Source of the DNA: Candidatus Bipolaricaulota bacterium
GTDB taxonomy: Bacteria; Bipolaricaulota; Bipolaricaulia; RBG-16-55-9; DRXL01
DNA length: 61,984 nt
Reading direction: 5' to 3'
Assembly (NCBI GenBank): GCA_025061735.1
Contig: JANXAU010000016.1
Coordinates: 1-61,984 of the forward strand
Part shown: piece by piece, positions 16,651 to 24,151 of the stretch
Layout of the letters: every line of letters begins with the position of its first letter
Numbering within the stretch: position 1 is the first letter of the stretch
Translations under genes and position numbers: made by a program
Notes under the pieces: generated by a model
Seen by the model: only the letters and a program-made list of their open reading frames with translations
Told to the model about the DNA's origin: nothing
Databases searched by the model: none

Positions 16651-17490
16651 CTGGGCCGTGCCGCGAAAGTCGTCGGAGAGGTAGCCGCACCGACGCAGAC
16701 GCGCCGCAATTCCCCAGCTATTCCCCGTGAGAGTATTTCTCACCAACTCGGCGTGCGCGTTGCCAGAGAGCAAGACGCCCGCCTCGCGGTTGGCCGAGAT
16801 CGCGTTCTCTGAGAGCTTAGCTTCGCCAAAGACTTCGACGCCGGCGCGCCCGCTCTCGCTGATCGTGCTCTCTTGGACGTCGGCCCTCCCCCAAATCTCT
16901 AGGCCGTTCTCGCGCTGACGTGCCACGCGCCCCTGCTCCAGACGCACCGTCGCTTCGGGTGAAACGTAAATACCCCAACCGTTTTCGGCGATCTCGGTCG
17001 CTTGCACCGTTGCGTGGGCTGTGTCGAGCACGTAGACCCCCACCCAGGGGTGGCGCAAGATGCGCGCGGCGCGCGCTTTGAGCTGAGCGCTGCCCCGCAC
17101 TTGCACCCCCGATGGGCAGAGCAGTTCAGGATAGAAGACGGCGCACTCTCGCCCGTGTCGGGGATCGTTGGACGCTTTGAGCGCCTCCGCGAGCGTCAAG
17201 TTTTCGATAGCGACGACGATGGGCCGGTCGCTGTAGATGAAGATCACGGGGAAGCCGGGCTTAGAACCCTTCACGAGGCTGCGCTCAGCGCTCTGCCCTC
17301 GGAGGGTCAGCTCTTTGGTGATGACCAGATTCTCTTGACAAAGGCCTTCCGAGAGCGTGATCACGGCTTTGGGAGGCGCGCGATCTATGGCGCTCTGGAG
17401 CGACTCACGCTCGCAGTGGACAACGATCTCCGCAGACGTGGGCGCGATCGTCGTCAGCGAGAGTCCTAACGCTGCAAACAGCCATCTCAT
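16597..17490 (-). CDS. Secreted parallel beta-helix protein (pectin lyase/NosD fold)
   Basis: The protein of about 297 residues has an N-terminal signal peptide (MRWLFAALGLSLTTIAPTSA). Repeats of roughly 23 residues follow, rich in Asn, Gly and Ala, with turns such as ENGWGIYV, RENGLEIWG, SGRAGVEVFG and NREAGVLLSG. This is typical of a right-handed beta-helix of the NosD/CASH type. It is a paralogue of the larger protein at 25359: both start with a segment predicting the first coil and end in a Cys-containing NxCLP tail. The ATG at 17490 lies 4 bases after the upstream FAD-subunit stop, so they are probably co-transcribed. Substrate unknown; it may bind polysaccharide. Confidence 0.8.
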   Translation of the reverse strand: MRWLFAALGLSLTTIAPTSAEIVVHCERESLQSAIDRAPPKAVITLSEGLCQENLVITKELTLRGQSAERSLVKGSKPGFPVIFIYSDRPIVVAIENLTLAEALKASNDPRHGRECAVFYPELLCPSGVQVRGSAQLKARAARILRHPWVGVYVLDTAHATVQATEIAENGWGIYVSPEATVRLEQGRVARQRENGLEIWGRADVQESTISESGRAGVEVFGEAKLSENAISANREAGVLLSGNAHAELVRNTLTGNSWGIAARLRRCGYLSDDFRGTAQLEGNRFANNRLGNVCLP

Positions 17491-17494
17491 AGCG

Positions 17495-18526
17495 CTACAC
17501 AGTTGCCAAGGCGCGCAGGGCGCGCTTGACATAGACCGGAGCCATGCGCTTGCGATAATATAAGTGTAGATCGGTGTTGTCCATCGGGCGGGTCGGCCCA
17601 AAGACGAGCTGTGCAGCTTGCTCGATCAGCTCTTCGGTGGGGCGGTGCCCGATCAAGAGCTTCTCGGCTTCGACGAACTCTACGGGATGTGAGGCGATTC
17701 CCCCTAACACGATCTTGCACTCCGTCACTGTCTCATCTTGCGCTTGCTTGAGAGCGACAGCGACTCCCAAGACCGGGAAGTCAAACGACCCGCGCCGACG
17801 CAGCTTCAGATAGATGCTCTTCAGCCCCTTGGGCGGCGGGATGTGAATCTCGGTGAGGATCTCGTCTGAGTTCTTTGCGATATAGTGGATGCCGTCGTCG
17901 CGGTAGAAGTCTTTAAGCGCGAGTTCGCGTTCTCCCTTGGCGCTGGCCAAGACGATCTTCGCGCCGAGGGCGATGAGCATGGGCGCGCTATCGCTGCTGG
18001 AGACGGCCCAGCAGCGGTTCCCTCCTGGCGCGACTCGACAGGGCACCGGCTCGGCAGGAGCCTCTGAGGGGTCGAGCACAACCCCCTTCGGCCCTGGCGC
18101 CTTCATGCACCACTCTACGGATTTGCGCCAATGATACGTCTGATCGTAATAGTTGCACCGAGTATCAAGACAGAGATTGCCGCCGAGGGTTCCCATGTTT
18201 CGCAAGATGGGCGTAGAGATGAGACCGACGGCTTGAGTCAGGCCGGGGTAGGCTTTGTGCAGAACCGAGTGCTGGGCGACTTCGCTGAGCGTTGTGCACG
18301 CCTTGATGACGAAGCCTTTGTTCTTGCTCCCTTGGATGCCCGTCAATCGCTTAATATTTCTCAGGCTGATCAGCGTCTTCGGTTGAAATTGCCGGCGCTT
18401 CATCTTGGGGTAGATGTCCGTCCCACCGGCGACGACCAGCGCGCTGGGGCCGCTTTGCTCTAATATTTTCAACGCTTGCCCCAGCGTCGTCGGGGCGTGG
18501 TACTCAAATGGGGGTAGCCGCAGCAT
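17495..18526 (-). CDS. FAD- and 4Fe-4S-binding subunit of 4-hydroxybenzoyl-CoA reductase/xanthine dehydrogenase type
   Basis: This is the flavin subunit of a molybdenum hydroxylase-like enzyme. FAD-binding motifs are VVAGGTDIYPKMK (about 32-44) and GTLGGNLCLDTRCNYYDQ (about 112-129). Extra cysteines in DTRC, VEWC, PVPC and NRCWA match the loop that carries an additional 4Fe-4S cluster in HcrB of 4-hydroxybenzoyl-CoA reductase. Between the second and third there is an insertion of about 20 residues relative to that protein. No molybdenum or 2Fe-2S subunit is adjacent, which is unusual since these genes normally form a trio. The partners must be elsewhere or the subunit has another use. 343 residues. 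Confidence 0.87.
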   Translation of the reverse strand: MLRLPPFEYHAPTTLGQALKILEQSGPSALVVAGGTDIYPKMKRRQFQPKTLISLRNIKRLTGIQGSKNKGFVIKACTTLSEVAQHSVLHKAYPGLTQAVGLISTPILRNMGTLGGNLCLDTRCNYYDQTYHWRKSVEWCMKAPGPKGVVLDPSEAPAEPVPCRVAPGGNRCWAVSSSDSAPMLIALGAKIVLASAKGERELALKDFYRDDGIHYIAKNSDEILTEIHIPPPKGLKSIYLKLRRRGSFDFPVLGVAVALKQAQDETVTECKIVLGGIASHPVEFVEAEKLLIGHRPTEELIEQAAQLVFGPTRPMDNTDLHLYYRKRMAPVYVKRALRALATV

Positions 18527-18617
18527 AGCTTTGTTATGCCCTCCTTCAGTCTACAAAGGATAACTTCATTTGGGGGATTTGTCAACGGGTTTGACTTGTA
18601 TATATTGAAGGGAGAAC

Positions 18618-18646
18618 TTGCGCTTTGCAGAGGGGTGGGGTATAAT
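18618..18646 (+). promoter_or_regulatory. Promoter of the cobamide operon
   Basis: TTGCGC (18618-18623) and TATAAT (18641-18646) are 17 bases apart. The start near 18653 leaves a leader of about 11 bases before the regulator ATG. Confidence 0.65.
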
Positions 18647-18656
18647 CTTGGCCGAG

Positions 18657-18675
18657 GTGGGATATGGTATCCCAC
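18657..18675 (+). promoter_or_regulatory. 19-base palindrome spanning the regulator start codon (candidate operator)
   Basis: GTGGGATA-TGG-TATCCCAC is a perfect 8-base inverted repeat around a 3-base centre. It begins about 4 bases after the predicted transcription start and contains the ATG at 18664. A dimeric winged-helix protein bound here would block initiation, so autoregulation is likely. Confidence 0.65.
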
Positions 18676-19245
18676 GTGGAGAACTTGCGGGAGTGTTTGG
18701 CGTACCCCTTGATGTACGAGTTGCGCGCTGCCCCGTTGGGGCGGCGCACGCTGGTGGAGCGGACGGGGTTTACGGAGAGCGCCGTCCGGACAGAGCTGGA
18801 AAAATTAGAAGCTCACGAGCTTGTCGAGTTTTCCAAGATGGGGACGGCGCTAACCCCCAAGGGCCGACGCTGGTTTGAAGCGCGATGGGAGCGTCTGCTC
18901 TCCGTGCGGGAGGTTCGGTTAGAGAGCTTGATGCTCGACCGTATCGGCTATGCGGCCCACGTGCGCGGGCTTGTGGGGGAGATCCGCTCGTGGCTCTATC
19001 GCGACCACGCAGTGCGCCAAGGCGCAACGGCTACGCTCTTTCTCATCCAGCGACCTGCGGGCTTGACGCTCACCGATGAGACGACGCCGCTCGCAAGACG
19101 CACCCCCCGCGATGCTCAAGCGCTGCAGAACAGCTTTCCAACGTTGCGCTCTGGCGATCTGGTCATCATCGCGTTTGCGCCAGAGCGCGGACGGGCGCTT
19201 CAAGGGCTGTGGGGGATCTTATGCGCATTAGCAGAAAAGTCTTAA
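18664..19245 (+). CDS. Winged-helix transcriptional regulator (DUF4443-like) of the cobamide operon
   Basis: The 193-residue protein has an N-terminal winged helix-turn-helix (about 1-75; LVERTGFTESAVRTELEKLEAHELVEF is the recognition part). The C-terminal domain of about 115 residues is of unknown type. The organisation resembles archaeal DUF4443 regulators, but the match is by eye. It is the first gene of the cobamide uptake operon, 25 bases before btuF. A perfect palindrome at its own start codon suggests autoregulation. The effector could be a corrinoid; this is inference from the neighbours. The frame has GGAG-like purines just upstream of the ATG, within the palindrome arm. Confidence 0.7.
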   Translation: MVSHVENLRECLAYPLMYELRAAPLGRRTLVERTGFTESAVRTELEKLEAHELVEFSKMGTALTPKGRRWFEARWERLLSVREVRLESLMLDRIGYAAHVRGLVGEIRSWLYRDHAVRQGATATLFLIQRPAGLTLTDETTPLARRTPRDAQALQNSFPTLRSGDLVIIAFAPERGRALQGLWGILCALAEKS

Positions 19246-19270
19246 TACACCCAAAGGAGGAAGATCGCCG

Positions 19271-20161
19271 ATGAAGCGTCGTTGGTTCTTGTGGGGTCTG
19301 TTGGTATCGTTGGTGGCGGGGTTGCTCGTCTGGCCGTCGCTGGCCGAGTATCCCGTCAAGGTGCGGGACGATCGTGGGCGGGAGATCACAATCTCCAAGC
19401 GTCCCGAGCGCATCGTCGTCGCTGGGACGCCGCTCTATACGGAGATTCTGATTGATTTGGGCGCGCTCAATCGCCTTGTCGGCGTAAGCGAATCGGTAGA
19501 TAATCCCCCGGAAGTGGCCAATCTCCCCAAAGTCGGACCGGTCTTCAACCCCAACGTAGAGAGGATCATTGCGCTTCGGCCCGATGTCGTCTTTGGCGCG
19601 ATCGGCGCTGTTCGAGAGACGCTGGAGCGCGCTGGGCTGATCGTCGTCTCGCTGGGCAAGGTGGGCACAGGGGCGATTGACAGCGTCACCGAGATCTTCA
19701 AGACGATTCGCTCGGTCAATCTCGTGACCGAGGGCGACACCAAGAGAGCCGATGCGCTGATCGGCAAGATCGCCGAAGAGATCGTCGTCACCGAGGGGAC
19801 AGTGATAGACAGAATCAAGCCTACAGTGGCGATTCTCTATCCGTCGGGGGAGCAGCCGCCCTTTGCCGCTGGGCGCGGCACTCCCGAGAACGAGATCGTG
19901 CTGCGCGCTGGCGGGATTAATGTCTTCTCTGATATTGCAGATTATAAGCAAGTGAGCTTTGAGGAGATCGTCAAGCGCGATCCCAGCATCATCTTCACCG
20001 ATCCGTTCTTGGTGCCCCTGATCACCCAGAACCGTCTCTTGCAAGAACTGAAGGCCGTGCGCGAAAAGCGCGTCTACGGGATCAAAGCTTCGCAGTGGGT
20101 GAGTTCGCGCATCGCGCAGACGATCAAGGCTGTCGCGGATCTGTTGCATCCGGGCCGTTAG
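19271..20161 (+). CDS. btuF: Corrinoid (BtuF-like) ABC transporter substrate-binding protein
   Basis: The 296-residue protein is exported: KRRW then a hydrophobic stretch (6-24). The mature part has the two-lobe, helical-backbone fold of class III binding proteins, beginning with VKVRDDRGREITISKRPERIVVAGTPLYTEIL and continuing with PNVERIIALRPDVVF. It should present cobamide (or heme or siderophore) to the permease. The neighbours DUF71-B12 and CobA point to cobamide. AAAGGAGGA lies 10 bases before the ATG. There is no lipobox Cys, so it is either soluble in the periplasm or held by the uncleaved signal. Confidence 0.88.
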   Translation: MKRRWFLWGLLVSLVAGLLVWPSLAEYPVKVRDDRGREITISKRPERIVVAGTPLYTEILIDLGALNRLVGVSESVDNPPEVANLPKVGPVFNPNVERIIALRPDVVFGAIGAVRETLERAGLIVVSLGKVGTGAIDSVTEIFKTIRSVNLVTEGDTKRADALIGKIAEEIVVTEGTVIDRIKPTVAILYPSGEQPPFAAGRGTPENEIVLRAGGINVFSDIADYKQVSFEEIVKRDPSIIFTDPFLVPLITQNRLLQELKAVREKRVYGIKASQWVSSRIAQTIKAVADLLHPGR

Positions 20162-20168
20162 AGAAGAG

Positions 20169-20233
20169 GCCCTCCGGCCCCTCTCCCGTCTTCATGGACG
20201 GGAGAGGGGTGCCCGTAGGGCGGGGTGAGGGCC
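20169..20233 (+). repeat. GC-rich palindromic element, copy 1 (intergenic, btuF-btuC)
   Basis: The core CCCCTCTCCCGTC / GACGGGAGAGGGG closes a 6-base loop (TTCATG), and the outer arms GGCCCTC and GAGGGCC pair again. It shares its layout and most of its bases with the copy at 50526. It lies between two operon genes, so it is transcribed as a strong hairpin. Confidence 0.85.
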
Positions 20234-20248
20234 AAGAGAGCGTGCGTT

Positions 20249-21238
20249 ATGAAACGATGGAAGAGCGTGCTGGCTCTTGGTGTCTTGAGCCTTCTGCTCG
20301 CAGGGGCTATAGCGCTGGGCATAGCCGTTGGGGCTGTGCCCATCTCGCCCTTCGATGCGGACCCGAGGCATCGCTTGATCCTTGAGCAGATTCGGCTCCC
20401 CCGGGTGCTCTTAGCAGCGTTGGTAGGCGGAGCCTTGGCACTCTGCGGGGCCGTCATGCAAGGGCTGTTTCGCAATCCCCTCGCCGATCCGTATCTGTTG
20501 GGGATCGCCAGCGGCGCGACGGCTGGCGCGGCTCTCACCATCGCGCTCCATCTTGACATCTATTATTGGGGAGTCGTGCCGGTGGGAGCGTTTCTTGGCG
20601 GCGTGCTCGCCGTCGCTATTGTCTACCGGGTGGCGCAGACGCGCTGGGCACGGCTCGACAATTACGCGCTCATCCTCTCGGGTGTCGCGCTCGCGGCCCT
20701 CTTTTCGGCCGTGACGAGCTTTCTGCTCTTCTACGCGGGAGCGGCCCACGACGCGCGACGGCTGATCTTCTGGATCTTAGGCGGGCTGGGCGGCGCTCAA
20801 TGGTTCTACGTCGTGGGGTTGCTGGGAACGTTGCTCGTTGTGGGGGCAGCGCTGCTGCTCTTCGCCCGCGATCTCAACGCGCTGGCGCTCGGCGAAGAGA
20901 TGGCCGCGCACTTGGGGATTGAGCCGCGACACCTGAGAAAAGTTCTGCTCTTTGCCGTGACGCTGCTGACGGCCGTCGCTGTGGCTGTCTCGGGGACGAT
21001 TGGGTTTGTGGGGCTGATCGTCCCTCATGTATTGAGACTGATCGTAGGGCCGGATCATCGTCTCTTGTTGCCCGTATCGGCGCTGGGCGGGGCGGTGCTG
21101 CTGACGCTCTGCGATGCTGTCGCGCGCACGGTGCTTGCCCCCGCCGAGCTGCCCATCGGGATTATCACGGCGCTGCTGGGCGCGCCGTTCTTTCTGTTTT
21201 TGCTGCGTCGGCGAGCGCAGCTTGGAGCGACGCTATGA
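20249..21238 (+). CDS. btuC: Corrinoid ABC transporter permease (BtuC/FecCD family)
   Basis: The permease has about ten membrane helices. Family signatures are IRLPRVLLAALVGGALALCGAVMQGLFRNPLADPYLLGIASGA (about 50-92) and GTIGFVGLIVPHVLRL (about 248-263). The latter forms the coupling contact with the ATPase. The frame opens at a GTG inside the palindromic repeat, but the ATG at 20249 is a more normal start and gives 329 residues. Its stop overlaps the ATPase start (ATGA at 21235). As in the rest of the operon, the substrate is probably cobamide. Confidence 0.92.
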   Translation: MKRWKSVLALGVLSLLLAGAIALGIAVGAVPISPFDADPRHRLILEQIRLPRVLLAALVGGALALCGAVMQGLFRNPLADPYLLGIASGATAGAALTIALHLDIYYWGVVPVGAFLGGVLAVAIVYRVAQTRWARLDNYALILSGVALAALFSAVTSFLLFYAGAAHDARRLIFWILGGLGGAQWFYVVGLLGTLLVVGAALLLFARDLNALALGEEMAAHLGIEPRHLRKVLLFAVTLLTAVAVAVSGTIGFVGLIVPHVLRLIVGPDHRLLLPVSALGGAVLLTLCDAVARTVLAPAELPIGIITALLGAPFFLFLLRRRAQLGATL

Positions 21239-21996
21239 TTCGTCTAGAGCGTGTTCGCTTGGGCTATGACGGTCGTCTGGTGCTGCGCGATCTTGATTTA
21301 GAGATCGCCCCCGGGGAGATCTTCGGCTTGGTAGGCCCCAACGGTTCGGGGAAGACGACGCTCCTGCGCGCGATCTCGGGTCGGCTCTCCCCGCACGCGG
21401 GCGCGATCTATCTCGACCTGCGTCGTCTGAGCGAGCTGTCGCCTCAAGAGCTGGCGCGCGAGCTGGCCGCGTTAGAACAAGAGATCTCGTGCTCTTTTGA
21501 TTTTACCGTCCGCGAGATCGTCGAGCTGGGGCGGCTGCCCCATCGCGCGCGCTGGCAACGGCTCTCCGCGCAGGATCATCGGAGGGTGACTCGCGCGCTG
21601 AGCCTGACGGACACGCTAGCGTTTGCGGACCGGACGATTCACAGCTTGAGCAGCGGAGAGCGCCAGCGCGTCTGGCTTGCGCTCGCGCTCGCTCAAGAGC
21701 CGAAGGTCTTACTCTTAGACGAGCCGACGGCCCATCTCGATCTGCGCTATCAATTCGAGATTCTGGGGTTGATCCGGCACCTAGCGGTCACCGAGGATCT
21801 GACGGTCGTGCTCTCGTTGCACGATCTCAATCTCGCGCTGCGCTTTGTGGATCGGCTGGCGCTGCTGAGCGAGGGGCGGGTGATCGCCTGTGGAGCCCCT
21901 GAGACGGTGCTCGTCCCTCACACCATCGAGCGGGCGTATCGCGTGCGGGTGCGGCGTCTGGAGGGGGATTGGCTCATCCCCGAGGGGGTCGCGTGA
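21235..21996 (+). CDS. btuD: Corrinoid ABC transporter ATP-binding protein (BtuD/FecE family)
   Basis: The 253-residue protein has all ATPase motifs: Walker A GPNGSGKTT (33-41), Q-loop, signature LSSGERQRVW (about 138-147), Walker B VLLLDEPTAHLD (about 159-170) and the H-loop in SLHDLNLAL. It energises the BtuC permease. The start overlaps the btuC stop, and the stop overlaps the next start (TGATG), so all are translated from one message. Confidence 0.95.
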   Translation: MIRLERVRLGYDGRLVLRDLDLEIAPGEIFGLVGPNGSGKTTLLRAISGRLSPHAGAIYLDLRRLSELSPQELARELAALEQEISCSFDFTVREIVELGRLPHRARWQRLSAQDHRRVTRALSLTDTLAFADRTIHSLSSGERQRVWLALALAQEPKVLLLDEPTAHLDLRYQFEILGLIRHLAVTEDLTVVLSLHDLNLALRFVDRLALLSEGRVIACGAPETVLVPHTIERAYRVRVRRLEGDWLIPEGVA

Positions 21997-22676
21997 TGCC
22001 CCAAGAGCCGATCGTGCTGCTGTGGAGCGGCGGCAAGGACAGCACGCTCGCGCTGATGCGCCTGCGCCAGCGCTATCGAATCTACGGGCTGCTGACGACC
22101 TTCACCGAAGGGTACGATCGCGTCACGATGCACGGCGTGCGCCGCGCGCTGCTGGAGGCGCAAGTGCGGGCGTTGGGGGAGCGCTTGCTGCCCTTGACGA
22201 TCCGCCCGTGCTGCTCGAATGAAGAATACGACGCGCAGATGCGCGCCATGCTGCTGGAGTTGAAGAGTCTAGGGATCACCAAGATCGCCAGCGGGGATAT
22301 CTTTCTCGAAGAGGTGCGGCGCTATCGCCAAGAGCGCCTGAGCGAGCTGGGGTTTGAGTTGGTCACGCCGTTGTGGGGATGCGACTCGCGCGCCCTGGTT
22401 GAGGAATTTCTCGCGCTGGGATTGCGCGCCATCACGGTCTGTGTGAGCACGCGCTGGCTGGATGCGCGCTTTGTCGGGCGTGAGCTGGGGCGGGAGTTCT
22501 GGCAAGAGCTGCCCTCGACAATAGACCCTTGCGGAGAGAACGGCGAGTTTCACAGCTTTGTCTACGACGGCCCGCCCTTCCTCCAGCCGGTGCGCTTCTA
22601 TTTGGGTGAGAAAGTCCTCCGAGATGGACACTATTATTGCGACTTAGTACCCTATCAAGGAGATGGTGCGCGATGA
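21996..22676 (+). CDS. DUF71/COG2102 ATP-pyrophosphatase, B12-salvage type
   Basis: The 226-residue PP-loop enzyme has SGGKDSTLALMRL (about 11-23) and the family's C-terminal GENGEFHSFVYDGP motif. In eukaryotes and archaea, relatives amidate diphthine. A bacterial subgroup has been predicted, by gene context, to work in cobamide salvage, and the location here between btuD and cobA fits that prediction. The chemistry is unproven; a role in re-building the amide side chains or the nucleotide loop of salvaged corrinoids is possible. The ATG overlaps the btuD stop by one base, and the 3' end overlaps the next gene by ATGA. Confidence 0.85.
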   Translation: MPQEPIVLLWSGGKDSTLALMRLRQRYRIYGLLTTFTEGYDRVTMHGVRRALLEAQVRALGERLLPLTIRPCCSNEEYDAQMRAMLLELKSLGITKIASGDIFLEEVRRYRQERLSELGFELVTPLWGCDSRALVEEFLALGLRAITVCVSTRWLDARFVGRELGREFWQELPSTIDPCGENGEFHSFVYDGPPFLQPVRFYLGEKVLRDGHYYCDLVPYQGDGAR

Positions 22677-23602
22677 GGATCGTCTCGCTCTTGCCCAGTG
22701 CTACGGAGATCGTCTACGAGTTGGGATTGGGGGATCACTTAGTCGGGGTCTCGCACGACTGCGACTGGCCTCCGGAAGTCTTGCGCAAGCCCAAGCTCAG
22801 CGAGGCCGTGGTGCATTCGGAGATGCCCAGCGCCGAGATCGATCAGATCGTGCGCGAGCGCCTGCATAGTGGGCTGAGCGTCTATCACATAGACGCGGAG
22901 CAGTTGCAACGGCTCAACCCCGATCTGATCTTGACGCAAGAGCTGTGCGAGGTCTGTGCGCCGTCGTTCGACGACGTGCGACAGGCCGTGAGGCTCTTGC
23001 ATGGACAACCGAAGATCGTCTCGCTCGAACCGCACACGATAGAAGATATTCTCGACAATATCTTGACAGTGGGCGAAGTATCCGGCACGGCAGAGCGTGC
23101 TCAAAAGCGCGTGGCGCAGTTGCGCCGGCGCATCGAGCGCGTTCGGACACAGACAGAGAATATCGCGCATCGTCCTAAAGTCTGCTGCATCGAGTGGCTC
23201 GAGCCCATTATGATAGGCGGGCACTGGGTGCCTCAGATGGTGGAGTACGCCGGTGGGGAAGACTGGCTCGGCGAGATCGGGCAACCGTCGCGCTACGCCG
23301 ATTGGGAAGAGATTCTGAACTACAACCCAGATATCATAGTGCTGATGCCGTGTGGGTTTTCTATCGAGCGCACGCTCAGAGAGTTAGACGTGCTCACGGA
23401 GCTGGAGGGCTGGGAGGAGCTGACGGCGGTCAAAGAGAATCAAGTCTTTGTGGTTGAAGGGTCGGCGTATTTTAACCGTCCCGGCCCGCGCATTGTGACG
23501 GGCTTGGAGATCTTGGCGGAGATCATTCACCCGGAGATCTTTTCTGGGCTGGCCCCAAGAGAAGCCATGATGCGATGCAAAAGAGAGGAGCTATGGAACT
23601 GA
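22673..23602 (+). CDS. Cobalamin-binding protein without signal peptide (BtuF-like)
   Basis: The 309-residue protein begins MRIVSLLPSATEIVYELGLGDHLVGVSHDCDWP, a typical BtuF-family start, but there is no signal peptide or anchor. The class III binding fold continues with LNPDLILTQELCEVCAP (about 79-95) and YAGGEDWLGEIGQPSRYADWEEI (about 189-211). It therefore probably binds corrinoid in the cytoplasm, where it could hand it to CobA next door or act as a store. It is the second binding protein of the operon. The start overlaps the DUF71 stop (ATGA), and its last bases overlap the start of cobA. Confidence 0.87.
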   Translation: MRIVSLLPSATEIVYELGLGDHLVGVSHDCDWPPEVLRKPKLSEAVVHSEMPSAEIDQIVRERLHSGLSVYHIDAEQLQRLNPDLILTQELCEVCAPSFDDVRQAVRLLHGQPKIVSLEPHTIEDILDNILTVGEVSGTAERAQKRVAQLRRRIERVRTQTENIAHRPKVCCIEWLEPIMIGGHWVPQMVEYAGGEDWLGEIGQPSRYADWEEILNYNPDIIVLMPCGFSIERTLRELDVLTELEGWEELTAVKENQVFVVEGSAYFNRPGPRIVTGLEILAEIIHPEIFSGLAPREAMMRCKREELWN

Positions 23603-24147
23603 AGAACGAGATGGGATTGGTCCAGATGTGGTGGGGGAACGGCAAGGGCAAGACGACGGCAGCGTTGGGGATGGCGCTGCGCGCGCTGGGACGCGGGTTT
23701 CGCGTCCACTTGATTCAGTTCTTGAAGGGCGGGATCACGGGCGTTGAAGCCTTTGAAGAGTACGGCGAACTCAAAGCGCTCAAGCGTTTTGAGAATTTTT
23801 CGTTCGAGCGCTTCGGGATGCCCGAATGGCTGATCGGAAAACCAACAGAGGGGCACATCGAAGCGGGGCGCCGGGCGCTCGCGGCGACGGCGCGAGCGCT
23901 CGCGTCGGGGCAGTACGACATGGTCATCGTAGACGAATGTCTCTACGCGGTTCAGATGGGCGTGATCTCGTCTGAAGATTTAATCAAAGTCGTTAAGAGC
24001 AAAGCCCCCAAGACCGAGTGCGTGCTCACCGGCAGCCACAAGCGCCTCCCCGAGATCGAAGAGATCGCCGACTTAGTGACCGAAGTACGCAAGATCAAGC
24101 ACCCCTTTGATAGAGGGATCAAGGCGCGGTTGGGGACGGAGTTTTAG
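23593..24147 (+). CDS. cobA: Cob(I)alamin adenosyltransferase CobA/BtuR
   Basis: CobA transfers the adenosyl group of ATP to the cobalt of cob(I)alamin. Walker A is GNGKGKTTAALG (about 14-25), followed by the family motifs HLIQFLKGG and YDMVIVDECLYAVQMG. The start is uncertain. The ATG at 23593 has GAGAGGAG very close upstream, and an in-frame ATG at 23575 lies within the end of the previous gene. About 184 residues. It completes the operon: uptake, salvage, binding, adenosylation. The convergent M42 gene ends 4 bases away. Confidence 0.93.
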   Translation: MELKNEMGLVQMWWGNGKGKTTAALGMALRALGRGFRVHLIQFLKGGITGVEAFEEYGELKALKRFENFSFERFGMPEWLIGKPTEGHIEAGRRALAATARALASGQYDMVIVDECLYAVQMGVISSEDLIKVVKSKAPKTECVLTGSHKRLPEIEEIADLVTEVRKIKHPFDRGIKARLGTEF

Positions 24148-24151
24148 TCCG

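Larger units (their letters stand above)
18611..18689 (+). repeat. 12-base direct repeat flanking the regulator start
   Basis: GGAGAACTTGCG occurs at 18611-18622, overlapping the -35 box, and again at 18678-18689, inside the coding start. The two copies bracket the promoter and the palindrome and could be extra protein-binding sites or a chance duplication. Confidence 0.5.

Noticed and set aside
20169-20233. CRISPR repeat or phage attachment site
   Set aside because: Copies are far apart, palindromic and not in an array with spacers. No integrase or cas gene is present.
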